From the NCBI GenBank assembly GCA_903906365.1, contig CAIVKC010000019.1:1-64000 (forward strand): a stretch of 64,000 nt of DNA, given 5' to 3'. Positions 51,822 through 61,398 of this stretch are shown in pieces. Under the pieces are notes generated by a model. That model made no database searches, was not told the DNA's origin, and saw only the letters and a program-made list of their open reading frames with translations. The stretch's first letter is position 1; each line of letters starts with the position of its first letter. The stretch comes from an uncultured Bacteroidota bacterium (GTDB taxonomy: Bacteria; Bacteroidota; Bacteroidia; Chitinophagales; Chitinophagaceae). A program made the translations under genes and the position numbers.

Positions 51822-54632
51822 TTAGTGAAAAAACAGCAAGGGGGGAATTTCCTCTCTGACCATGCCGGGTCCCTGTATATAGGCCTTCAGGGTCTGGCCC
51901 GACCCATCCTGGAAATAGACCAGCCTGAACCGGTGTCTGCCCGCCCGGAGCGCGGCTTCCCCGGAACGCTCCAGGTCCCCGTGGCATCCGTCATTGTCCA
52001 CCACCGGGGTATCGTCCACCCATAACCGAGAACCATCATCGGAGAGGGAGGAAAAGGTATATACCCCTGTCAGGGGAATATTTATGTAGCCGCTGAATTC
52101 CAGGCAATAGTAGGGTTCCTCGGGGCCGACCATCTGCAGGCCTACGGCCGCTGCCGTTCCTTCCGATGCCGCCCTGAGCCCCTTTAGATCCGGGATCTTA
52201 ACCCAGGTGCCTTTAAAGAACCGGTAATGGAGTCCCGAAGGAAGTCCCGGGTGGAGTGCAGGGGTCCCGACGGGGTCCGAGGGTGTTTTTTTCATAAATG
52301 ATTTCTGGGCCACCGCCCCCGGGATACCCGAAGGGAAAAGGACCCTGGCCCGGACGGTGGCCGACCGGCGCAGCAGGATGGGGCCGGTATAAACCGGGGA
52401 GGACTTCACCGGGACGGAGCCGTCGAGGGTATAGACGATCCGGTGGTTTCCGGGGTCTTTGATTTGAACGACCCCGCTTCCGATAAAAAGGCTGCTTGCG
52501 GGTTCAATGGAGGGTGCCGGGTAGGCCAGGAACTGGGCCACGGCCCTGGCTGTAAGGGCTGTGTCAGCCCGGAACAGGTTTGCCTTTATCAGAACAGGCC
52601 TTCCTATCTGCAGGGGCCTGGTATATAGCGGCGAACGGGGCCCGGGTTCACTCCCGTCCAGGGTATAACGGATATCCACACCCCCGGGGGCGGAACCCGC
52701 AAGGCCGGCCACCAGGGAGGCGGCTACCGGTGCGGTGAGGTAGTTTCCCCCGGGGCGGATCCAAAGGGACATCCCGGGTTTGGAGACGGCAGAAAACCGC
52801 GCCGCCCAGCCACCGTTGTTGTTCAGGCTGACCACCACGCTATCAGCCGCCGAAAAATCCGACCTTGTCATAAACAGCTGGTCGGCATTGGTCAGATCAT
52901 CCCGGGAGATCACCCCGTCAAAATGCCCGGCCCCCAGGAATTCAAGAGAAAGGGTTAGGGTGGTGGCCGGCCCGGCATGACTGATCCCCACGTACCAGTC
53001 GCGGCCCTTTCTCCTGGCAAAGGCCGCCGTTTTACCCATCTCCGAACAGGGAAGCACCCGGGTCTCATCCCATACCACCGGGATGGAACGGATCAGGCCT
53101 GCTGCCGGGCTGGCCAGGTAGGTCGCCGGGTCTTCGGCCCAGCACATCAGTTGAGAGTTATAAATAATGGTCAGGGCCAGCTGGTGGGTACGGGAGACCC
53201 CGTAGGCCAGTGAGCTCTCGAAGACACCCGGGGTATAATCGGCCGGACCGGCGAGCATCCGGGTAAAAGGAAGCAGGACGTTGTTGGCAGGCCCCAGCGG
53301 GGTAAATGTCCGCCATTCCTGCCCGTATACGGCCTCCCGGGTAAGTTCATTGGGGAAGCGACGCTGGTAGCCGGTGGGCTTATCGGCGCCGTGAAAATCG
53401 ACCATGAGATGAAAGGCGGCCGCGTCCCGGAGCGCCTGCTCATAAAACCGCACCTGCCCGATGCCTTCCCTGTCAATAAAGTCTATCTTAACGCCGGCCA
53501 CACCCAGCTCACTGAGCTGCCGGAAAAAAGGAAGGCGCACACTGTCTGCCACCAGGGAGGCATATGATTTCCAGACCCAGATACCGACTTTTCTGGCCTG
53601 GCCGTATGCAACCAGTTGCCGGAGGCTGTCCCATTTAGCGGGCCAGGCCCATTCCCATCCGGCATCGACCATGCTGTATTCAAAGCCAAGGCGGGAAGCC
53701 CGCTCCACGTATTGCTTTTCGGTGGAGAGGTCCTTGACATTATCATGCCTGAAATAGGACCATACCGCCCGGCCGGGACGGATCCATGCTGCATGGGCCA
53801 GTTCGGGTGCCGGCGGCGGATTGAGGTCGTATATAATATCTGCATTGACCAGTTCATGGAGGTTTCTGCCGGCCAGCACCACCCGCCAGGGGCTGCAGAT
53901 GCTGTCGGCAACCCGCCAGCCATGGGGGTCATGCAAAAAATCGGCATGCAGGGCTCCCCGCTCATCCAGGCGCAGGGACATGCCGCTGTAATTGTACAGG
54001 GCGGCTTCCGTGATTGCCCCATAAAACCCGTCGGGGGTTCGGAAAGTGGCCGGGGGCCCCATATGCCTGGGGCCCAGGCGGCTTACCAGGCCCGACTGGT
54101 AGAGCCCTTCATAGTAATCGGTATTTTCCTGGAACCAGAGGGTGGAATGACCCGGCAGGTTCCAGCCCGTCGCTTCTCCCTGCACCAGCAAGGAATCCCG
54201 GCCCCGGTTTCCGGGCCGGCCGGGAACCACATAGCGGAAGGCCAACCCCTGGTCAAAAGCCCGCAGCTCCAGCAGGAACACCCTGCCGGTAGGCCCATTC
54301 AGCAATTGCAGCATCAGCCCTTTGTAATGATTGACCGCCGTATCATGTACCCCTTTCCATGGGTAAGATTCATTGACTTCTTCCACCCGGGTGACCTGGC
54401 CCATTACGGGAGCCAGACCCAGGTCGGTGCCCTCCACGGTAATGCCCAAAGGGGAGGTTGCTACCAGGACCCTGCCTTCCAGCCGGATGCTATAACTGAG
54501 CCGGGAGCCTGCGTCCAAAAACACGGAGGCTTCCAGATGGCCGTCCGGGCTGCTCAGCCAGACCGGCTGGGCGGAGGCGGCATGCAGCAGGACCAGCAAT
54601 ACAGAGATACAGCAAAGACGGCATGGTAGCAT
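51822..54632 (-). CDS. GH97 retaining alpha-glycosidase with chitobiase-like and PA14 modules
   Basis: 936 residues with signal peptide. The GH97 part (about 22-640) shows the N-terminal beta-supersandwich (LSSPDGHLEASVFL) and the barrel with EYSMVDAGWEWAW, IWVWKSYASL, and GVKIDFIDREGIG, whose Asp384 occupies the nucleophile site of the retaining (alpha-galactosidase-like) branch rather than the glutamates of the inverting SusB branch. TREAVYGQEW carries the likely acid/base Glu. Added C-terminally are two chitobiase/hexosaminidase C-terminal-like domains (each with YTLDGS) and a PA14 carbohydrate-binding domain (about 800-930). Typical GH97 enzymes are 650-700 residues. Probably removes alpha-galactosyl or similar residues. 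Confidence 0.93.
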   Translation of the reverse strand: MLPCRLCCISVLLVLLHAASAQPVWLSSPDGHLEASVFLDAGSRLSYSIRLEGRVLVATSPLGITVEGTDLGLAPVMGQVTRVEEVNESYPWKGVHDTAVNHYKGLMLQLLNGPTGRVFLLELRAFDQGLAFRYVVPGRPGNRGRDSLLVQGEATGWNLPGHSTLWFQENTDYYEGLYQSGLVSRLGPRHMGPPATFRTPDGFYGAITEAALYNYSGMSLRLDERGALHADFLHDPHGWRVADSICSPWRVVLAGRNLHELVNADIIYDLNPPPAPELAHAAWIRPGRAVWSYFRHDNVKDLSTEKQYVERASRLGFEYSMVDAGWEWAWPAKWDSLRQLVAYGQARKVGIWVWKSYASLVADSVRLPFFRQLSELGVAGVKIDFIDREGIGQVRFYEQALRDAAAFHLMVDFHGADKPTGYQRRFPNELTREAVYGQEWRTFTPLGPANNVLLPFTRMLAGPADYTPGVFESSLAYGVSRTHQLALTIIYNSQLMCWAEDPATYLASPAAGLIRSIPVVWDETRVLPCSEMGKTAAFARRKGRDWYVGISHAGPATTLTLSLEFLGAGHFDGVISRDDLTNADQLFMTRSDFSAADSVVVSLNNNGGWAARFSAVSKPGMSLWIRPGGNYLTAPVAASLVAGLAGSAPGGVDIRYTLDGSEPGPRSPLYTRPLQIGRPVLIKANLFRADTALTARAVAQFLAYPAPSIEPASSLFIGSGVVQIKDPGNHRIVYTLDGSVPVKSSPVYTGPILLRRSATVRARVLFPSGIPGAVAQKSFMKKTPSDPVGTPALHPGLPSGLHYRFFKGTWVKIPDLKGLRAASEGTAAAVGLQMVGPEEPYYCLEFSGYINIPLTGVYTFSSLSDDGSRLWVDDTPVVDNDGCHGDLERSGEAALRAGRHRFRLVYFQDGSGQTLKAYIQGPGMVREEIPPLLFFH

Positions 54633-55128
54633 ATAATCAGGCGATTTCTTAATTAATGATGCACCGGAAAAAAACCTTCCGCGCAGCGCCTTAAAGATAT
54701 AGGTTAACTTCTTTGGGTGAGCCAGTATTTTGAAAGCGGACGCCTAGGTTGCCTTAGTGCCCCGGGGTCTTTTATTGACCACCCGCCCGGACTTCAGGGC
54801 AGGCGCTTGCCGGCCGGTAGCCATCCGGGCTGCACCCCGCCTTCAGGCAGCCAAAAGACCCGGGCAGGCTATACATAGGAGGCAGCCGCGGACTGACCGC
54901 GAAAAAAGGGTTGTGTAAAGCCCCCTGGTTCCAACCCGGGGTCCTTTGATTGGGTTTTCAAAGGGCGATTCCAGGTCCCCACCAGGGCGCATGCGGCAGG
55001 CAATTAAGCTTATATTTGAAACAGGTTGTGATGGTTGCCAGCTACCGGACCACTTGATGGCCGATTTATCCCGGGCAGGTTAGCCAACAACATGCCTGCA
55101 TTGAAAAAAAGAATTTACCCGCTGCTTT
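54633..55128. other. Divergent intergenic region between GH97 and GH2
   Basis: A 496-bp non-coding stretch with both promoters presumably inside it. It contains an exact Bacteroidota -7 box at 55011-55018 (listed separately). No gene fragment, tRNA or strong hairpin was noticed. Confidence 0.5.
55011..55018 (+). promoter_or_regulatory. Candidate -7 promoter element for GH2
   Basis: TATATTTG fits the TAnnTTTG consensus and lies about 110 bp before the start codon at 55129. No TTG is found at the proper distance upstream, so the -33 element is weak or absent. Confidence 0.4.
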
Positions 55129-57903
55129 ATGGCCAGACTATATAAGATCCTGCCGCTTTTTTTGCTCAGCCTGACCGGCCCAGTCACCCTGACCTACAGC
55201 CAGGAACTATCGCTGGCAGGCACCTGGATGATCAGGATGGATTCAGCCAATCTGGGTCTGCAGCAAAGATGGTTTGACTCTGTGCTGACGCAGCCTGTGA
55301 GGCTGCCCGGATCCTGTGAACAAATGGGCTACGGCCAACCAAGCCGCCTGGCCGATAAGGACCGGCTTACCCGGGCCATCCGCTATGAAGGTAAAATCTG
55401 GTATCAGCGGGCTATAGAGGTTCCCGCCTCCTGGAAAGGAAAAAGGCTGGAGTTGTTTTTGGAAAGATGCCACCTGGAGTCTTCGGTATGGCTGGATGGC
55501 AAACCACTCGGAACCCAAAACAGTCTGTCCACCCCCCACGTCTATGAACTGGGTTTGACGCCACCGGGCTTCCACCGGCTTACCATATGCATTGACAATA
55601 CCTATAAGATCGCCATTGGCCGCTGGGGCTTTGCCATTACCGACGATACCCAGGGGAACTGGAACGGGATTATCGGAAAGATTGCGCTGCGGGCCACCGA
55701 TCCCCTATGGATCCGGGAGGTACAGGTTTATGAAGATCATCTCCAGGTCAGGATTGGAAATCTAACGGGCAGGTCCCAGTCCGCGCGCCTGGATGGTATT
55801 CGGGTAAGGATCCCTGTGGCAGGACTGCTCACCGATATGGCTTACCACTCCCACGGGGCCCGGTGGGATGAGTTTGCCCCGGTAACGGCTTCCCATACCC
55901 TGCGCCTGGCAGCGGGTATCTATGCTGACAGCCTGACGGTGCACTATGGCCTGAGGGATCTGGCCACCAGGGGAGGCCAGTTTACCTTAAACGGCCGGCC
56001 TGTGCAGATGCGGGGCCCGGTCAACGAATGTGTCTATCCGCTGACCGGTTATCCGCCGATGGATAAACCTTCCTGGCTGCGGGTGCTGAATATCTGCCTC
56101 TCATACGGCTTTAATTTCATGCGCTTTAATTCCTGGTGTCCGCCTGAAGCAGCTTTTGAGGCGGCTGACCAGTTGGGCATGTTCCTGCAGGTGGAGCTGC
56201 CTTTCTGGTCCATAGACGCTCCCGTTTATGGCGAGGATCCGGCCAGGGACCAGTTCCTGCAGGAGGAACTCTATCATATCCTGGATCAATATGGCAACCA
56301 TCCTTCTTTTGCCTTCCTGGCCATGGGCAATGAATCGCCCGGGCCCCTGGATATACTGGTCAATAAAGCGCGCGCCAGGGATTGCCGGCACCTGTACCGC
56401 TGTGCCGACGGCGATACGCTGAGCCATGGTGACTATGCGGAGCGCGGCACCGAAATTGGCCAGCGCGGTTTCCCGGGTCCCCGCACCGACTGGAACCGCT
56501 GGACCCTGACAGCAGATTCCCTCACCAGCCGGTACGCCCATTCACCCATGCCCACCATGGGCCATGAAGTGGGCCAGTGGGCCAGCTACCCCGATTTCGA
56601 CCAAATCCCCAAATTCACCGGCACCCTCCGCCCCTATAATTATGAAAGGTTTCGCCAGTCACTCTCGGACCATCATATGGCTGCCATGAATAAGGCCTTT
56701 GCGCGGGCCAGCGGCGCCCTGGCCCTGGAACTCTATAAGGAAGAAATCGAAGGCTGTCTCAGGACCTTCCCCCTGGGGGGCTTTCAAATCGTGGAAGCCC
56801 GGGATTTCCCCGGCGAAGGCGGGGCGATGATCGGCTGGCTGGACGCTTTTTGGGATTCCAAGGGGCTTATCACCCCGGAGGCATTTCGCCGTTTTTGCGG
56901 ACCCGTCGTATGCCTGCTGAGGATGCCCAAAAGGATTTACACCAATGAAGAAACCTTTCAGGCCCGGGCGGAGGTGTCTAATTTTGGTCCCGCCCGCCTG
57001 CATGAAGCCGTTGACTGGAAAATGGAAGACTCCGAAGGGAAGCTATGGTACCGCGGATCCTTCCCTGCCCGACATATCCCGAGGGGAACACTCATTGCAA
57101 CCGGTGAGATCAGCGTCCCGCTGCATGATATCACCCAACCCACCCGGATGGTGGTCACGGTGAGGGCCGGAGCAAGCTCCAACAGCTGGAATATTTGGGT
57201 CTACCCTGCCAGGCTGCCTGCAGGCCCTTCCGGGGTGCGGGTGGCTTACAGCTTCGATGAAAATACCAGGCAGGCACTGCAAAAAGGAGAAAGCGTGGTC
57301 CTGTTTTCCGCGCCCGACAGCGGTCTGTTTAACATACAACCTGGCTTTATGCCCGCCGATGACCAGCGATTTTTTCACCCCGTGCAGAAAGGACAAAATG
57401 CTTTACCCGGGTCCTTCACCCCGGCGTTTTGGAACATGCGCCTCTTTAACCAGATCGGCACCCTGGGTATTTTATGCGATCCGGGGCATCCGGCACTTTC
57501 CGGTTTTCCGACCCAATCACACAGCGACTGGCAATGGGCCGATATATTGGGCAGGTTCACGGCCGCCGGCTCCTACCAGACCGCCGGGGACATGACCCCG
57601 CACGCCTGGGGCGATGTTTTTAACCGGTCAAAAGCCATTATCCTCGATGAGGCTCCGGCCGGTTACCTGCCCATCGTTCAGGTGATCGATAACTATGAGA
57701 GAAATGATAAGCTCGGTCTGATCTTTGAAACGCGGGTAGGCAGGGGCAGGCTCCTGGTTTGTGCAGCAGATCTGGATAGGGGTTCCGCCGGCCGCCCGGC
57801 CGCCCGTCAGCTAAAGGCCTCTTTATTGCGCTATGCCGCTTCCGGCCAATTTAACCCCGCCTGGGAGCTGCCCCTGACCCTGCTGGAAAAAATACTGGAG
57901 TAG
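55129..57903 (+). CDS. GH2 family beta-glycosidase (beta-galactosidase/glucuronidase type)
   Basis: 924 residues with signal peptide (to about SQE). Order: jelly-roll sugar-binding domain (about 25-190, with the typical IWYQRAIEVP and LELFLERCHLESSVWLDG), Ig-like domain, then the GH2 barrel (RGPVNECVYPLTGYPP, FNFMRFNSWCPPEAAFEAADQLGMFLQVELPFW). The acid/base is Glu402 in MGNES and the nucleophile candidate Glu480 in GHEVGQW. A further 300 residues form beta-sandwich domains. Retaining exo-beta-glycosidase; which sugar is removed is unclear, since the N-K motif of glucuronidases was not seen. It stands alone on the plus strand, divergent from GH97. Confidence 0.9.
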   Translation: MARLYKILPLFLLSLTGPVTLTYSQELSLAGTWMIRMDSANLGLQQRWFDSVLTQPVRLPGSCEQMGYGQPSRLADKDRLTRAIRYEGKIWYQRAIEVPASWKGKRLELFLERCHLESSVWLDGKPLGTQNSLSTPHVYELGLTPPGFHRLTICIDNTYKIAIGRWGFAITDDTQGNWNGIIGKIALRATDPLWIREVQVYEDHLQVRIGNLTGRSQSARLDGIRVRIPVAGLLTDMAYHSHGARWDEFAPVTASHTLRLAAGIYADSLTVHYGLRDLATRGGQFTLNGRPVQMRGPVNECVYPLTGYPPMDKPSWLRVLNICLSYGFNFMRFNSWCPPEAAFEAADQLGMFLQVELPFWSIDAPVYGEDPARDQFLQEELYHILDQYGNHPSFAFLAMGNESPGPLDILVNKARARDCRHLYRCADGDTLSHGDYAERGTEIGQRGFPGPRTDWNRWTLTADSLTSRYAHSPMPTMGHEVGQWASYPDFDQIPKFTGTLRPYNYERFRQSLSDHHMAAMNKAFARASGALALELYKEEIEGCLRTFPLGGFQIVEARDFPGEGGAMIGWLDAFWDSKGLITPEAFRRFCGPVVCLLRMPKRIYTNEETFQARAEVSNFGPARLHEAVDWKMEDSEGKLWYRGSFPARHIPRGTLIATGEISVPLHDITQPTRMVVTVRAGASSNSWNIWVYPARLPAGPSGVRVAYSFDENTRQALQKGESVVLFSAPDSGLFNIQPGFMPADDQRFFHPVQKGQNALPGSFTPAFWNMRLFNQIGTLGILCDPGHPALSGFPTQSHSDWQWADILGRFTAAGSYQTAGDMTPHAWGDVFNRSKAIILDEAPAGYLPIVQVIDNYERNDKLGLIFETRVGRGRLLVCAADLDRGSAGRPAARQLKASLLRYAASGQFNPAWELPLTLLEKILE

Positions 57904-58260
57904 TCCCGCCTCGCGGGCCCTTGTAAAGGAAGGCCAGGTGCCTTAAACAGCGGTTTTCCCCTGTATGGAGAAAGGGGTTCGGGGGATTCCACCCGGAATC
58001 TGTTCTCCCGGCGGGCGGAACACTTTATTGATCAGTTCCATGAGCTGCCGTCCATTCTCCAGGGATTTTTTTGTCATGCAGGGGGTCCTCCGGGGCGGCT
58101 CAGGTAACGGACCCGGCAGTAGCGGGCTTCCGGCAGTTCAGGTCCGGCGGTCCTTCAAAGGCGGGTTATCCCAGGCCGGCCCATTTATAATGAAAGGAAA
58201 AAGAAAATAAACCTGTTAAGAGCGGCCCCTCTATGGGCCCTCCCCCATTTTAAAAGGAGG
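57904..58260. other. Convergent intergenic gap
   Basis: A 357-bp gap between two converging genes. It holds a weak hairpin, GGCCC (58224-58228) with GGGCC (58235-58239). An 81-codon plus-strand frame at 57965-58210 and a minus-strand frame with a helix-like stretch (SLENGRQLMELINKVF) cross it; neither is supported enough to be called a gene. Confidence 0.45.
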
Positions 58261-60522
58261 TTACCGGGGGTCTGTTTTTAAAAGGTCCCTGGAAGGGAAG
58301 CAGACCATCGCGCAGCCGCGTACCAGCGGCACATCCAACACCAAGGAATGACCCTCTTTTCCCACGGGAATGGCCACCCCCTTTTTTTTGCCGGGATACC
58401 AGATTTGAGCCGAAGCAATGCGCAGCAACCGGCCCCGGCTGTCTTTCATCCTGACATGGATCCGCACCGAAGGGGACTTGCCGTACATGACGGGCATTAC
58501 AAATCCCCCCGGGACTTTAAATAAATTGACCCGGGCGGCGTCGTTTTCCGCCAGTACCGCATGGGGCTCCAGTACCCAGGTCCGTCCCCGCATCAAATCA
58601 AACAAAGGCCCGTACTCCAGGAAGTAGCCGTCTACCAGCGAGTCGGGCATGATGGAATGGTCGTTGGCGGGATAGGGACACATCGGATACAGGCCCATGT
58701 AAAGGTATTTCTGGAAAAAGGCATCCGGTCCTTCTTTACGGACGGTTGCCGCCTGGTCGGTCCAGCCCATCGCCGGCTTGTAGACGCAAAGCAGGGCCGT
58801 GAGGTTCAGGGGCGATCCGGCGTAGGTGAATTCATCGAATATGCCATCGGCCTGGCCGAGCAGGTCGATCCGCTTATCATGGTTATTGACAAAGATGCTT
58901 TTACCCCCGCGGTGCATCAGCGGCCCGAGGCTGTCCATCAGGTCCCGGAAGGAATGGACAAGGGAGCGCGCCGGCCTGTTTTCAAACCAGGTCCTGCCGT
59001 CATCAGCCTGTTCGTTGAACATCCGCAGCCAGTCCATGCGGTCAATACAGATGCCGTCGGCATCCGGTATTTCCCTGATATGCCGGCGGGCCTGGTCCAG
59101 CAGGAAATGCCGGTAGGCGCTGTCCCCGCAATCCATGACAACCCCGTCTTCCCAGGTATAGACCGGCCCGCCCGGAATGAAGTTAACGCCTTCCTGACGG
59201 GCCATCCGGGGGGACGCCTTAAAAATGGCCCGGGACAAATTGCGGTACAGGAATTCATTGCAGTCTTTCCAGGCGTCTTCGGGCCTGCCAGCCGCAGGGG
59301 CCGGTGGCGGGTATAAAACCTTTGTCCCGAATTCGGTCACATTAAAATAGTTCAGGACATGGAAGCCGTTGCTTTTCATCCGGGTGGCATAGGCTGCCAT
59401 GGCTCCTATCGTCATGGTACTGTCGCCGAACCTTTTCCAGGGCTGGTTCTTTTTGACCGGAGGCAGGAACATGCCCATATAAGGAAAGTCAAAGCTTGCC
59501 TGCCAGTTGGTGGTAAAACCCATGGCATGCATCCGGGCTGTCTGCGTGACCGCAAACGGTCCGGCGTAAGCGCCCAGGCCCCCCAGCCGGAATGCCCGCT
59601 TTTGCTTAGGCCGGAAATAGCCCGGATAGCGGGCCGCCATCCAGCCCAGTCCCGCGCGCCAGTCTGCCAAATGGGCCGTGATGTCCATGGAAAAATGCAG
59701 GGCATGGTCCCCGGAGATCCGGTTGAACAGCCTGGTGAAAACCATCTTCCCATCCCGGCCTGTTTGCAGGACCAGATCCACCAGGTCGTCGGCCGGCGAA
59801 AGGGCGAAGCTAAGCCCCAGGTCCTGTGCCGGCTCCAGCACCGTTATCATGGGAATGCATAGGATATTGCCCTGGAAAGGGCAGATGGAAATCTGCGGCT
59901 GCCGGTGACTGTAATAGGGAAGGCCATAGTAATAAGTCCTGTCACTGAAAGGGACCTCTACCAGCGGATCGGTCCACTGGTTATTGCCGGGAACGATAAA
60001 TTCAGTCAGCCCCGAACCTCCCGGCAGGGGCCTGAGACGGTCCGACAGCGCCCTGTCGGACAGGGCGGAATCATAGGAAGGGCTGCCCCAGGCAGTCCAT
60101 AAACGGGTATGGGCACCCGGAGGATAACGGAGTTCCGTATTGATCTGACCACCCCAGGGCGCACCTGTGCCGCGGATCACCAGATTCCAGCGGATACTGC
60201 CCCCGGATGGGGAAAACGTTTCTGTCACCTCGCAGGAGCGGTGCAGGGAATCGTTCACCAGTATCCTGGTGAACCCAATGGACCCGTCCCGCTTTTTGAT
60301 GACCACCGCCGGGCCGGACTGCCTGCAGCCGGAAACGGAGGCAAAGCCCGTCAGCGCAGTGGGGGGCGCATTTTTTCCCGGGCGCACCGCGATGATTTTT
60401 CCCTGGGAGGAAAGGATAAGCCGGATCCCCCGGGTGCCCACGCTATAAGTTTCCCGCTGCTGGGCGCACAGGGTCAGGGTCAATACCATTTGGGTAACCA
60501 TCCACGCGGACAGGGATCTCAT
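58261..60522 (-). CDS. Secreted TIM-barrel glycosidase-like protein, unassigned family
   Basis: 753 residues from the ATG at 60522 (60531 is an alternative); the region before it is not signal-like. The signal peptide ends LTLCAQ. An N-terminal beta-rich domain (about 20-320) resembles the supersandwich domain of GH31/GH36/GH97-like enzymes. A barrel follows, with a candidate nucleophile in DADGICIDRMDWL, upstream strand motifs GFHVLNYFNVTEFG and VVMDCGDSAYRHFLL, a second acidic strand GIFDEFTYAG, and a C-terminal beta-sandwich (VRIHVRMKDSRGRLLRIASA). The overall design is that of an alpha-glycosidase of clan GH-D or a related family, but no known family was clearly matched. Single gene, convergent with GH2. 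Confidence 0.7.
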   Translation of the reverse strand: MRSLSAWMVTQMVLTLTLCAQQRETYSVGTRGIRLILSSQGKIIAVRPGKNAPPTALTGFASVSGCRQSGPAVVIKKRDGSIGFTRILVNDSLHRSCEVTETFSPSGGSIRWNLVIRGTGAPWGGQINTELRYPPGAHTRLWTAWGSPSYDSALSDRALSDRLRPLPGGSGLTEFIVPGNNQWTDPLVEVPFSDRTYYYGLPYYSHRQPQISICPFQGNILCIPMITVLEPAQDLGLSFALSPADDLVDLVLQTGRDGKMVFTRLFNRISGDHALHFSMDITAHLADWRAGLGWMAARYPGYFRPKQKRAFRLGGLGAYAGPFAVTQTARMHAMGFTTNWQASFDFPYMGMFLPPVKKNQPWKRFGDSTMTIGAMAAYATRMKSNGFHVLNYFNVTEFGTKVLYPPPAPAAGRPEDAWKDCNEFLYRNLSRAIFKASPRMARQEGVNFIPGGPVYTWEDGVVMDCGDSAYRHFLLDQARRHIREIPDADGICIDRMDWLRMFNEQADDGRTWFENRPARSLVHSFRDLMDSLGPLMHRGGKSIFVNNHDKRIDLLGQADGIFDEFTYAGSPLNLTALLCVYKPAMGWTDQAATVRKEGPDAFFQKYLYMGLYPMCPYPANDHSIMPDSLVDGYFLEYGPLFDLMRGRTWVLEPHAVLAENDAARVNLFKVPGGFVMPVMYGKSPSVRIHVRMKDSRGRLLRIASAQIWYPGKKKGVAIPVGKEGHSLVLDVPLVRGCAMVCFPSRDLLKTDPR

Positions 60523-60722
60523 TAAAAGCATGTGAAGGGATTTGAAAGGCGTTATAAGACAGGCCGGGTATTCAAGATAGTGTAAATAACCTTTACAGGG
60601 TCCTGGCTGCCGGGCCAATATTTTATTTCGCGGATGTTAGGAAAATTTGGCAAAAAATGGGACCTTCCCGAGCCTAAGGGAATGATATTATTTAATGCCG
60701 GTGTGATAATAAGAGCAATCAT

Positions 60723-61241
60723 ATGACGCCTACTGCCCATGTCCTGAGGATAGGAAAGATTGTTGCCGTAACGGGTATCGGCCTGCTGTCTTTACTGGTG
60801 ACCCTGGGAAATATAACCGATTACTGCTCGAATTTTCTGTTTGTGGAGCATGTGATGAAAATGGATACGATCTTCCCTGCAAGCAACATACATAACCGGT
60901 CCTTCCACTCGCCGGTCGTTTTTACCTGCTGTTATGTTTGTATCATTACATTGGAAGCCTTCATGGCATTTGCCTGTCTGAGAGGTTCCTGGGACATGAC
61001 GCGCAACCTGAAATCCGGAGCGGTTGCCTTCCATGCAGCCAAAAGATGGGCCTTGTGGGGTTTGACCGGTGGCATCCTGCTTTGGTTTATCGGCTTTGAA
61101 GTGGTTGGCGGGGAATGGTTCGGGATGTGGCAAAGTACGCAGTGGAACGGACTCTACAGCGCGGACAGGATCGTAACCTTCATCATGCTGGTTTTTATTT
61201 CGCTGCAGCTAAAGGAAGAAGAAAGGCCCGAAGCCCTCTGA
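60723..61241 (+). CDS. DUF2165 family small integral membrane protein
   Basis: 172 residues with four hydrophobic helices. The family signature is complete: NITDYCSNFLFVEHVMKMDTIFP, then a histidine in RSFHSP, the GGEWFGMWQSTQWNG block and a final helix. The function of DUF2165 is unknown; the conserved acidic and aromatic loops suggest an enzyme or small-molecule binding site in the inner membrane. It is divergent from the unassigned glycosidase-like gene and about 160 bp upstream of two DUF1080 genes, possibly transcribed separately. Confidence 0.88.
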   Translation: MTPTAHVLRIGKIVAVTGIGLLSLLVTLGNITDYCSNFLFVEHVMKMDTIFPASNIHNRSFHSPVVFTCCYVCIITLEAFMAFACLRGSWDMTRNLKSGAVAFHAAKRWALWGLTGGILLWFIGFEVVGGEWFGMWQSTQWNGLYSADRIVTFIMLVFISLQLKEEERPEAL

Positions 61242-61398
61242 GAACAGGTCCCCGCCACAGGGATTGGCCGGGGGGTATTCTTTTACCTTTTACCGGGCCG
61301 GTTTTATGCAGGGGCCCGGCTTTTACCCGCCCGGGCGGCGCCGGTGGTTTAGCAGGAATACCGTCATTAATCACTCATTATACTTTTAATAACAAAAC

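Noticed and set aside
53616-54629. 337-codon plus-strand open frame
   Set aside because: Antisense shadow of GH97; it has no motif, signal or ribosome-binding site of its own.
57965-58210. 81-codon open frame in the GH2 downstream gap
   Set aside because: No homology that I can see and low-complexity Gly/Pro-rich sequence; may overlie a decayed remnant but is not supportable.
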